A DNA stretch of 64,000 nucleotides from Pseudomonadota bacterium (GTDB taxonomy: Bacteria > Pseudomonadota > Gammaproteobacteria > Eutrophobiales > Eutrophobiaceae): positions 496,001 through 560,000 of the forward strand of contig JABFGI010000002.1 in NCBI GenBank assembly GCA_013112535.1. The letters run 5' to 3'. This document shows, in pieces, positions 46,411 through 54,179 of the stretch. The position numbers were made by a program, and so were the translations under genes. Below the pieces are notes generated by a model that did not search any database, was not told the origin of the DNA, and was given only the letters and a program-made list of their open reading frames with translations. Position 1 is the stretch's first letter. Each line of letters opens with the position of its first letter.

Positions 46411-46444
46411 CACTTATTCAAATTAAAAAATTAGGAACGATAAG

Positions 46445-46939
46445 ATGACACTTGCATTGGTTTTAGATGTATTTGCCAGATATTTACATATATTTGGTAT
46501 TTTAGTATGGATGGGACATAACTATGCTAATGTTATTCAAAATCCTGCTTTCAAACCGGCGCAACCTTCAAATAAAGAAACAATGTCTGCTGCAATGAAA
46601 CGTGAACATGGTACGTTTCGTTATGCTTCCCTGGTTGTGCTTGTCACAGGTATCTATATGCTTTGGTTTAGAGGTATGCTTGTCGATGCACTGACTCTTT
46701 CAAATCACGCTATCGTTATCGGTGTCGGTGTCTGGCTTGGGATCATTATGGTACTCAATCTATGGTTTGTGCTATGGCCACACCAGAAGAAAGTATTGGG
46801 CTTCATCCCTGCTTCTGATGAAGAACGCATTCGTTGTTCACGTATTACTTTTCTTTCTTCTCGCTCAAATACAATCTTATCTATTGCAACATTATTTTTT
46901 ATGGTTGCCGGTACACATGGGCTTTTTCTATTTGATTAG
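46445..46939 (+). CDS. PuuD/urate-oxidase-N-like four-helix membrane protein
   Basis: 164 residues with four membrane helices. RYLHIFGILVWMGHNYANVIQNPAF resembles the N-terminal membrane domain of the PuuD-type urate hydroxylase family, with His in HIFG, GHN and REHG that could bind heme. The protein has no C-terminal cytochrome domain, so it is a membrane-domain-only relative. Following pqqE, it could pass electrons between quinone and a quinoprotein; that is inference. Confidence 0.65.
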   Translation: MTLALVLDVFARYLHIFGILVWMGHNYANVIQNPAFKPAQPSNKETMSAAMKREHGTFRYASLVVLVTGIYMLWFRGMLVDALTLSNHAIVIGVGVWLGIIMVLNLWFVLWPHQKKVLGFIPASDEERIRCSRITFLSSRSNTILSIATLFFMVAGTHGLFLFD

Positions 46940-46954
46940 ATCACGAGAAATCTG

Positions 46955-48031
46955 ATGATTTATAATTTTGCTTCTGGTCCTTCCATGTTGCCAGAGATAG
47001 TACTGCAACGAGCTCAATCTGAAATGTTGAACTGGAATGGAACAGGACTTTCTGTAATGGAAATGCCATTTACTTGCGATGAGTTTCAAAGTATTGCAAA
47101 ACAAGCAAAGACAAATCTTGCTTCATTGCTAGACCTGACAGAGAACTACCATATTCTGTTTATGCAAGGCGGAGCCTATGGACATTTTTCTTTATTAGCG
47201 ATGAATCTTTTAGGGAAAAATAAACAGGCTGATTATGTCCAAACGGGACATTGGTCAAACAGGGCAACTAATGAAGCACGACGTTATGCGGATATTAATA
47301 TCGTTGCCAGTTCTGAAGCTTCCGGTTTTGACCACGTACCCGAACAATCAAAATGGAATATTAATAACAAAGCTGCCTATTGCCATATTACCTCTAATGA
47401 AACAGCAGACGGTGTACAGTTTCACTGGACACCTGACACAGGCACGGTTCCATTAATCGCAGATGTTACTTCCGATTTTCTGACCCGAAAACTTGATGTT
47501 TCTCAATATGGAATGATATATGCCAGTGCACAAAAAAATGTAGGTGTCGCCGGTTTAACTATTGTTATTATTAGAGATGATTTACTTGATCAATATATGG
47601 ATATAACACCAACCGTATTTAATTATAGTGAACAGGCACGAAATAATTCCAGGGTCAATACATTACCAACCTATAGTATTTATATAGCAGGACTAATATT
47701 TGAATGGTTGCTGAATCTGGGTGGCCTTTCTGCAATTGAGTACGTCAATAGACGAAAGGCTGAGACACTCTATACTGCCATAGATAATAACGATCTTTAT
47801 CAATGTTCTGTTAATTCAGTTGACCGTTCTACCGTTAACATTTGTTTCAACTTATCTAATCCTGCCTTGGAAGAAACTTTCCTAAATGAAGCAAATGATC
47901 TGCAGTTAATAAATCTTAAAGGACATGGCGCTAAAGGAGGTATACGAGCCAGTCTATACAATGCTATGCCGCAATCAGGTGTTGATGCTTTGACAAGTTT
48001 CATGCAGGATTTTTCTATTAAACATGGATAA
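46955..48031 (+). CDS. SerC-family aminotransferase with altered substrate site
   Basis: 358 residues, PLP-dependent class V, aligning over its whole length with phosphoserine aminotransferase: NFASGPSMLPEIVL, the PLP lysine in YASAQKNVGVAG, and ASLYNAMPQSGVDAL. Where E. coli SerC has VMEVSHRGKEF this protein has VMEMPFTCDEF; GGGRGQF is GGAYGHF, and GHRVVGGMRAS is GHGAKGGIRAS. The His/Arg residues at these places help bind the phosphate and side-chain acid of the substrate. The transaminase chemistry should remain, but the substrate is probably not phosphoserine. It overlaps the next gene by 8 bases and lies 15 bp after the membrane gene. Confidence 0.85.
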   Translation: MIYNFASGPSMLPEIVLQRAQSEMLNWNGTGLSVMEMPFTCDEFQSIAKQAKTNLASLLDLTENYHILFMQGGAYGHFSLLAMNLLGKNKQADYVQTGHWSNRATNEARRYADINIVASSEASGFDHVPEQSKWNINNKAAYCHITSNETADGVQFHWTPDTGTVPLIADVTSDFLTRKLDVSQYGMIYASAQKNVGVAGLTIVIIRDDLLDQYMDITPTVFNYSEQARNNSRVNTLPTYSIYIAGLIFEWLLNLGGLSAIEYVNRRKAETLYTAIDNNDLYQCSVNSVDRSTVNICFNLSNPALEETFLNEANDLQLINLKGHGAKGGIRASLYNAMPQSGVDALTSFMQDFSIKHG

Positions 48032-48839
48032 ATCTTTAACTACTGATAATTCTATTCGGTCATTATCCCGAGTTAAGACTATGAATATTGATTTTCCCAA
48101 TCCTGTTGGTCTGGCGGCAGGTTTTGATCGTGACGGAGAATTGTTAAGTAGTTTTATCCCGGCAGGATTCGGTTTTATAGAAATAGGTACTGTTAATGTT
48201 AATTCAACCTGTAATGAAGGTGAAAGTTTAAAAAAAATAATTAATAACATACAACATTCAAAGAGCAGTTCAGAAAACAAGACAGTGATTGGTGTCAGTC
48301 TGGGCAGTCTTAGAGATACTATAGATGACAATACTGTAGCTGATTACATTACAGGCATGGAACTATTCTGGAATTGTTCAGATTATCTGGTTATCAACTT
48401 AAGTAGACCAGGTAGCTCAATGCGGGACAAAAGTACTATTAATTCAGAGTTACATCTATTACTAAATAAAGTTAAGCAATCGCACTCCGAATTATGTACC
48501 AGGCATGGCACATACAGACCTGTCATCGTCAAAATAGCAATAGAATACAAAAAAAGTAGTCTGTCGCTACCAGAAACGTTAACAATAGCACTTGAGCTTC
48601 AGTTTGATGGATTATTGCTAGCATTTGAAAACTGGCCATCGTCTGATGATATTGTTACTGCATTAGGCAAAGTATTATTACTAACAAATAAACTGCCACT
48701 TATCGTTGTTGGTGGTATTAAAACAGCGAGTGATGTATCAAAAATATTAAGCGCAGGTGCAGTGCTGGTGCAATGTTATACATTATTTGTAGATAAAACA
48801 CCGGAAGAAATAAATAAAACCATAGTTGATTTGTTATAA
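48024..48839 (+). CDS. PyrD-like FMN protein lacking orotate-binding residues
   Basis: 271 residues, shorter than class 2 dihydroorotate dehydrogenase and without its N-terminal membrane helix. FPNPVGLAAGFDRDGELLSS and GFIEIGTVNV match, as does the FMN-binding IVVGGIKTASDVSKILSAGA. However the INISSPNTPGLR segment reads INLSRPGSSMRD, the IGKN loop reads LGSL, and the late N-T-T is absent, so most orotate-contacting Asn residues are missing. It should still hold FMN but not work as DHODH. It overlaps the SerC-like gene by 8 bases, suggesting a shared task. Confidence 0.75.
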   Translation: MDKSLTTDNSIRSLSRVKTMNIDFPNPVGLAAGFDRDGELLSSFIPAGFGFIEIGTVNVNSTCNEGESLKKIINNIQHSKSSSENKTVIGVSLGSLRDTIDDNTVADYITGMELFWNCSDYLVINLSRPGSSMRDKSTINSELHLLLNKVKQSHSELCTRHGTYRPVIVKIAIEYKKSSLSLPETLTIALELQFDGLLLAFENWPSSDDIVTALGKVLLLTNKLPLIVVGGIKTASDVSKILSAGAVLVQCYTLFVDKTPEEINKTIVDLL

Positions 48840-49220
48840 CGAATCATCTTCAATTGATGTAATCTCGTCTTTCTTTATTTGTTCAAAGTCTTCATTATTA
48901 TGACAAAATTTAAAATCTGATTTAAAACTTTTCTCTTTTAATAAAGTCTCTTCACATATTTTATTTGCTGAACATACACTACAGGTATGAGCGTGTTTTT
49001 CAATCTCTGTAATCGGCACTCTGGAGATGTATTGATTAATATCGATATCGCGTTTATCAAGCATTTTGATAATCGGTAAGTTATCCAGTCTTACTTTTAA
49101 TTGTTGACGAAATCTTTCCCCTGTTTTTATATTTGTATTTATTCCAAGCGCTAACTTCAGGGAAAGTATTGCAAAAGCAAGAATGATTAGAGCAATAATT
49201 ATTTTGCTATTAATATCCAT
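48834..49220 (-). CDS. DUF6455-like membrane-anchored protein
   Basis: 128 residues. One N-terminal membrane helix (IIIALIILAFAILSLKLAL) precedes a domain with MLDKRDIDINQYISRVPITEIEKHAHTCSVCSANKICEETL and a late FCHNNEDF. This H/C-x2-C-x5-C arrangement fits DUF6455, of unknown function but probably metal- or thiol-active. It converges on the PyrD-like gene, overlapping by 6 bases, and is in the same direction as nrdJ. Confidence 0.7.
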   Translation of the reverse strand: MDINSKIIIALIILAFAILSLKLALGINTNIKTGERFRQQLKVRLDNLPIIKMLDKRDIDINQYISRVPITEIEKHAHTCSVCSANKICEETLLKEKSFKSDFKFCHNNEDFEQIKKDEITSIEDDSL

Positions 49221-49312
49221 GGTGTAACACTCATTACAGCTTTTAATAAAAATACATAATGTTTTTCAGGAGCTTTTATACTAATCAAATCACAGGGTTG
49301 TCTGGTAGAAAT

Positions 49313-50014
49313 TTAAGAGCATTTTGAATCACCACAATTAAGACAGGTCATACAACCATCCATCATTATCGAGGCTTTGGTTAAACATTTTTTGCATAAT
49401 TCAGCATTTTCCGGATAATCACTGGCGTCACCATCACCTGACAGTCGTTTTTCATTTTCTGCGCGTTTTTGTTCAAGAAATTTTTTCTGATGTTCATCCA
49501 AATCATTGTTTTTAAGCAGCCCGATCATGCATAAGTGACTTTCCAGTACATCACCAATTTCAGCTACCAGTGATGGCATGAATTTTCCACCTTTTTTAAA
49601 ATAGCCGCCATGTGGGTCAAACACAGAACGTAATTCTTCAACCAGAAACGTGATATCACCGCCCTTTCGGAACACCGCTGAAACGATACGGGTTAGGGCG
49701 AGAATCCATTGATAATGGTCCATGTTCTTGGAATTAATAAACACTTCAAATGGTCTACGCAATTCATGATCGGTATCAGGATTCAGTATGACATCGTTAA
49801 TCGTGACATATAAAGCATGCTCAGATAATGGCGTTGTAATCTTATAGGTTGAACCCTGGAGCATTGATGGCCGTTCCAGTTTCTCATGCATTTGCACAAC
49901 ATTATTACGGTCTTCTGCCCGCCTGTTTTTATGGTTTTCGGCTGTCAGTTTTTCCTCAGCACCTTCTTTAACAACCTCAAACTCGGTAATTTTACTGTCT
50001 ATTTTAATTGCCAT
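49313..50014 (-). CDS. nrdJb: Ribonucleotide reductase C-terminal component NrdJb (TSCPD type)
   Basis: 233 residues. The C-terminal Cys-rich end MDGCMTCLNCGDSKC and the earlier ELCKKCL are those of class II ribonucleotide reductase C-termini, which re-reduce the active site. The central part fits the TSCPD region. In Pseudomonas-type organisms the enzyme is split into NrdJa and NrdJb, and here the order and sizes match, with a 13-bp gap. Confidence 0.88.
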   Translation of the reverse strand: MAIKIDSKITEFEVVKEGAEEKLTAENHKNRRAEDRNNVVQMHEKLERPSMLQGSTYKITTPLSEHALYVTINDVILNPDTDHELRRPFEVFINSKNMDHYQWILALTRIVSAVFRKGGDITFLVEELRSVFDPHGGYFKKGGKFMPSLVAEIGDVLESHLCMIGLLKNNDLDEHQKKFLEQKRAENEKRLSGDGDASDYPENAELCKKCLTKASIMMDGCMTCLNCGDSKCS

Positions 50015-50027
50015 GATTTTCTCCGAA

Positions 50028-52187
50028 TTAAAATTTTCCGTAATAACCTTCTTTTAAGGCATCATACAAATTAGCTGCTGTGTGAGTCTCGCCGTCATAT
50101 TCAATCTCTTCATTTCCTTTGATCTCGATAACATCACCATTTTCCAACTTGAACTTATATTTCGTATTTTCCAGATCCTGTTCTTTTACTAACACCCCCT
50201 GAAATGCTTCAGGATTAAAACGAAACGTCGTACAGCCTTTTAAACCTTTTGTGTAGGCATAACGATAGATATCCTTGAACTCTTCATAATCATAATCAGT
50301 GGGTACATTAGCTGTTTTAGATATAGATGAATCAATCCATTTTTGTGCTGCAGCCTGAATATCAACATGCTGTTTCGGTGTAATATCATCACTGGTTATA
50401 AAATAATCAGGCAATAATTCTTCTGTTTGACTTGAACTTGGCGATGCATTCGGGTTTATTAATTCACGATAAGCCAGTAATTCATAGGAAAAGACATCGA
50501 CTTTTTCCTTGGTCTTTTTTCCTTCACGTATAATATTTCGGGAATAATGATGTGCAAAACTGGGCTCAATACCATTGCTTGCATTATTTGCCAGCGATAA
50601 AGAAATCGTTCCCGTTGGCGCGATTGAACTATGGTGAGTAAAACGTGCGCCGACTTTTTCTAATTCATCAATCAATTCAGGATCAATTTCATTAATTTTT
50701 TGCATGTATCGACTGTAACGCGTATGCAGTGTTGAACCTTTAATCTGCTGACCAATTTCAAAGCCATCATTTTTCATTTCCGGTCTTAAGCGTAACATTT
50801 CTGCTGTCACTTCAAACATCTCATCCATTATTGGTGCCGGCCCCTTTTCTTTCGCCAGTTCAAGTGCGACTTGCCAACCTGTTATTGCCAGATTTTGACT
50901 GATCTCTTCTGTAAATTTTATAGAATCGGGGTCGCCGTACTTCATTCTTAACATGGTTAGTGTCGAACCAAGCCCAAGAAATCCCATACCGTGACGGCGT
51001 TTGCGATTTATTTCATCTCGTTGTTCTGACAAGGGTAAGCCATTAATTTCTATTACATTATCCAGCATGCGTGAGAAGACACGGACAACTTCATTAAATT
51101 TATCCCAATCAAACTCTGCCTTATCGCTAAAAGGATTTAAAACAAAATGGGTCAGATTAATGGAACCCAGTAAGCATGCTCCATAAGGGGGTAAAGGTTG
51201 TTCACCACACGGATTGGTCGCACGGACGTTTTCGCAAAACCAGTTATTATTAAACTCATTAACCCTGTCTATTAAGATAAAACCCGGTTCAGCATAATCA
51301 TAGGTTGAAGCCATGATTGCATCCCACAATCGACGTGCCGGAATAGTTTTATGGATCCGGCATGCAACCAGACCTTCTTCATTTGAAATATAATTTTCTT
51401 TAACTGGCCAATCACTCCAGATATATTTTTCTTTATCGTCAAGGTCAAGCTCGTGTTCTTTTGTTTCTTTTTCCTGAACTGGAAATATGAGCTGCCACAA
51501 ATCATCATTTTCAACCGCTTGCATAAATTTTGTTGAAATAAGCAGGGAAAGATTAAATTGTCTTAAACGACCGTCTTCTCGCTTGGCACGAATAAAATCA
51601 AGCACATCAGGATGACGTATATCAAATGTTGCCATTTGTGCACCGCGTCGACCACCGGCAGAAGAGACGGTAAAACACATCTTGTCGTAAATATCCATAA
51701 AAGACATGGGGCCCGAGGTATAAGCGCCTGCTCCGGCAACAAAGTCACCTCTTGGTCGCAATGTCGAAAACTCATAACCAATACCACAACCAGCCTTTAA
51801 TGTCAGACCAGCCTGGCGTAATTTCTGAAGAATATCATCCATTGAATCCTGGACGGTTCCAGAGACAGTACAGTTTATTGTTGATGTATGGGGCTTATAA
51901 TCGTTCGCTCCGGCATTGGAGATAATACGCCCCGCCGGAATCGCACCGTTTTGCAAAGCCCAGAGAAATTGCTCGTACCAGTGTTCACATTTTTCTTTAT
52001 CTTGCTCGAGATCAGCCAAAGTTCGTGCAATTCGTTTGTAAGTATCATCTAGTGTTACATCAATCGCGGAACCATCTTTTTGTTTCAGACGGTATTTTTT
52101 ATCCCAGATATCAAGGGATGCGGACTGATATGGTATGTTACTTTCAGATTCTGAAATTTGCGGTGATATTGAATTGATATTTTTCAT
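50028..52187 (-). CDS. nrdJa: Adenosylcobalamin-dependent ribonucleotide reductase large part NrdJa
   Basis: 719 residues. STINCTVSGTVQDSMDDIL, CGIGYEFSTLRP, NPCGEQPLPPYGACLLGSIN with active cysteine, and SIAPTGTISLSLANNASNGIEPSF are class II catalytic motifs. It makes deoxynucleotides using B12 and needs neither oxygen nor the class III activase, suiting a cell shifting between aerobic and anoxic life. FNR/DNR-type boxes stand 179-252 bases upstream. Confidence 0.93.
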   Translation of the reverse strand: MKNINSISPQISESESNIPYQSASLDIWDKKYRLKQKDGSAIDVTLDDTYKRIARTLADLEQDKEKCEHWYEQFLWALQNGAIPAGRIISNAGANDYKPHTSTINCTVSGTVQDSMDDILQKLRQAGLTLKAGCGIGYEFSTLRPRGDFVAGAGAYTSGPMSFMDIYDKMCFTVSSAGGRRGAQMATFDIRHPDVLDFIRAKREDGRLRQFNLSLLISTKFMQAVENDDLWQLIFPVQEKETKEHELDLDDKEKYIWSDWPVKENYISNEEGLVACRIHKTIPARRLWDAIMASTYDYAEPGFILIDRVNEFNNNWFCENVRATNPCGEQPLPPYGACLLGSINLTHFVLNPFSDKAEFDWDKFNEVVRVFSRMLDNVIEINGLPLSEQRDEINRKRRHGMGFLGLGSTLTMLRMKYGDPDSIKFTEEISQNLAITGWQVALELAKEKGPAPIMDEMFEVTAEMLRLRPEMKNDGFEIGQQIKGSTLHTRYSRYMQKINEIDPELIDELEKVGARFTHHSSIAPTGTISLSLANNASNGIEPSFAHHYSRNIIREGKKTKEKVDVFSYELLAYRELINPNASPSSSQTEELLPDYFITSDDITPKQHVDIQAAAQKWIDSSISKTANVPTDYDYEEFKDIYRYAYTKGLKGCTTFRFNPEAFQGVLVKEQDLENTKYKFKLENGDVIEIKGNEEIEYDGETHTAANLYDALKEGYYGKF

Positions 52188-52365
52188 CTAACTCGGCTTT
52201 AATATGAAGGTCAGTATATTTTCTGAAGAAAAATAGATACATGTGTCATTAAATAAGCGATGTAGTTACGTATTGAATTCAACATCAAGATCTCATTAAT
52301 GAATATTATTATAATTATGTATCTATAGGAAGATAGAACTTTAAATTATTTAAATTAATATTTGT

Positions 52366-52379
52366 TTGATCCAAATCAA
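52366..52379. promoter_or_regulatory. FNR/DNR-type box upstream of nrdJ
   Basis: Exact TTGAT-CCAA-ATCAA in the 280-bp gap before nrdJa. A near match TTGACATTAATCAA follows at 52426-52439. Low-oxygen or NO control of nrdJ is plausible. No cobalamin riboswitch was recognised in this gap. Confidence 0.65.
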
Positions 52380-52467
52380 ATTTAAATATTGAATAAATTA
52401 ACCTGCCAATTTTACCAGACCTGAATTGACATTAATCAATTAAAATGGATTCTTAATTACAGGATGA

Positions 52468-52893
52468 TCATAAGCTAATAAAAAACCAGTAATCCATTGT
52501 TCGTCTTAAAGAATAAAACCTGGGTGGCCCCTTTTCATCACAAAGCAGGTATATTTTTACCGCTATATCAATTTCCGGATTACCGACAACATGATCAATA
52601 TCCAAAGCCTCACCACCTTTCTTCAAACAGCTGGTTGCGATTTTTTCCTGCACTTTAGCTCTATGATTTCTAATGTGGTCTATATCTGCAGTATTACTAC
52701 AAAGACGTATGCCATCACAGGAACCACTAATCCATTGTTCAATATCGCCAACGGCAAGCAATTTAAGTCCTTCGAGCAAGGCATGATAAACCGTACCCTT
52801 TTTTGGTACGATTAAACCTTGTTCAGCGCCAAGGTTAGCTGAGAAAATCAATAATAAAATCAATGCTATATGGATTTTTTTAAGATAGTTCAT
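52468..52893 (-). CDS. Secreted hypothetical protein
   Basis: 141 residues with a signal peptide (IHIALILLLIFSANLGAEQ). The mature part has four Cys (GSCDGIRLC, TSCLKKGG, LLCDEKG) likely to form disulfides in the periplasm, and ends YWFFISL. No family recognised. It runs toward nrdJ and ends 280 bp before it. Confidence 0.5.
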   Translation of the reverse strand: MNYLKKIHIALILLLIFSANLGAEQGLIVPKKGTVYHALLEGLKLLAVGDIEQWISGSCDGIRLCSNTADIDHIRNHRAKVQEKIATSCLKKGGEALDIDHVVGNPEIDIAVKIYLLCDEKGPPRFYSLRRTMDYWFFISL

Positions 52894-53235
52894 TACTTAA
52901 CAATAAAAGCACGATACGTGCCATTTATTGTTTATTATTGCTTATCGATTACATCGGAGATAAAAGATCGATTATCAATTAAAAACTGATTTTCGATTCA
53001 GACTTAACAAAGAAATTATAAAAGCGTGTGAGACGATTAATGGTGATATTGAAAAAGTAAATGATATAAATAGCAGTGCTATCAACATGATGCCAGGAAT
53101 TAAAGATATGTATCAATCCCAAAACATCGATTTTAAAATAGTAAAATGTAATGAAAATATAAAATCTATTTTAAATACTTTCATCATGGACAGCAGTATT
53201 TTTATTTCATAATAAAAATCAGTACAAATTTATTT
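52894..53235. other. 342-base gap with possible gene remnant
   Basis: A forward frame of about 80 codons stays open to a stop near 53211 but has no usable start before its middle (MMPGIKDMYQSQNIDFKIVK...). It may be the tail of a lost gene. No ribosome-binding site, terminator or RNA gene was recognised. Confidence 0.3.
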
Positions 53236-54147
53236 TTACACAAACATATTACCTTCGCCCACCATAACAGCAGGACCACCGACCCGAATTGAATTTTCTT
53301 TCGTTTCACTATTGTCCATTTCTATCGACAACACACTTTTACGTGTCGAATTCATGCCCCTATCTATAACAAAAGTATGTCTGCCTTTTGCCAGATTATC
53401 ATGTGCACATAAATATCCGGTGAATGCCGGTATAGCTGATGCAATAGGTGGATCTTCGTGTACACCAATATCAGGCCCGACCAGCCTCGAATGAAAATTA
53501 GAAGTTGGTGTATCTGATTGAGTTGAAAATAATAACATATCTTTGGCCATACAAATTGGTGCAACAGATTGACTCCATGCTGCGTAATTGAATTTTGCCT
53601 TACGAACTGCATCAAATGTTCTAAGTGGAATAATCAAATATGGTTTATTATCTGATACCAACATGGTTTGATATTTAAGTTTTTCAACTTCTGATTCATC
53701 CAGACATAACATGTCCGCCAAATCATTTTCCATAGGCACATAATGATCAATAACAGGTTGAGACTTTATTTCAAACTGTATGAGTCCCGGTTTACCCTCT
53801 TTTTGTGAAATACTAACGTCAATCGCACCGACGTTTTCTTCAAAGACCACATCAGTATATTTATCTTCAAGTTTTATCTCGCCAATGCTTGCTAACACAT
53901 GCGCACTTGCAATGATCGGAGGACCGGCAAAATCAATTTCTTCTGTAGGAGAATAAACAGAGATTTTTCTTGTTACGTTTTCTTTATCACTTTTCTTTAT
54001 GAATACCGTGTCACTGAGATTTAACTCTCTTGCCAATAATTGCATTTGATCCTGCTTCAATTCATCGGCAAAAGGAAAGACGGCAATCTGTGCGCCATCA
54101 AATGTACTTTCAGTAAAAACATCGACGATATAATATTGTTGTTTCAA
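53236..54147 (-). CDS. PhzF-family isomerase-like protein with changed active-site motifs
   Basis: 303 residues, two-lobed PhzF fold: YYIVDVFTESTFDGAQIAVF at the start and RVGGPAVMVGEGNMFV at the end. The family's catalytic glutamate normally lies in NLSETxF; here the text is NLSDTVF, an Asp. The family FaGHP motif reads FAGPP, and the usual GNP near residue 20 is GAQ. It therefore may have altered or lost isomerase activity. It sits 33 bp upstream-side of nasA's end on the same strand; no clear link to nitrate metabolism. Confidence 0.8.
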   Translation of the reverse strand: MKQQYYIVDVFTESTFDGAQIAVFPFADELKQDQMQLLARELNLSDTVFIKKSDKENVTRKISVYSPTEEIDFAGPPIIASAHVLASIGEIKLEDKYTDVVFEENVGAIDVSISQKEGKPGLIQFEIKSQPVIDHYVPMENDLADMLCLDESEVEKLKYQTMLVSDNKPYLIIPLRTFDAVRKAKFNYAAWSQSVAPICMAKDMLLFSTQSDTPTSNFHSRLVGPDIGVHEDPPIASAIPAFTGYLCAHDNLAKGRHTFVIDRGMNSTRKSVLSIEMDNSETKENSIRVGGPAVMVGEGNMFV

Positions 54148-54179
54148 TTTTTTATCCTGCCTTTAAATTATTTATATTT

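Noticed and set aside
52188..52467. Cobalamin riboswitch before nrdJ
   Set aside because: Searched by eye for the B12-box type pattern and the usual multi-stem layout; none recognised.
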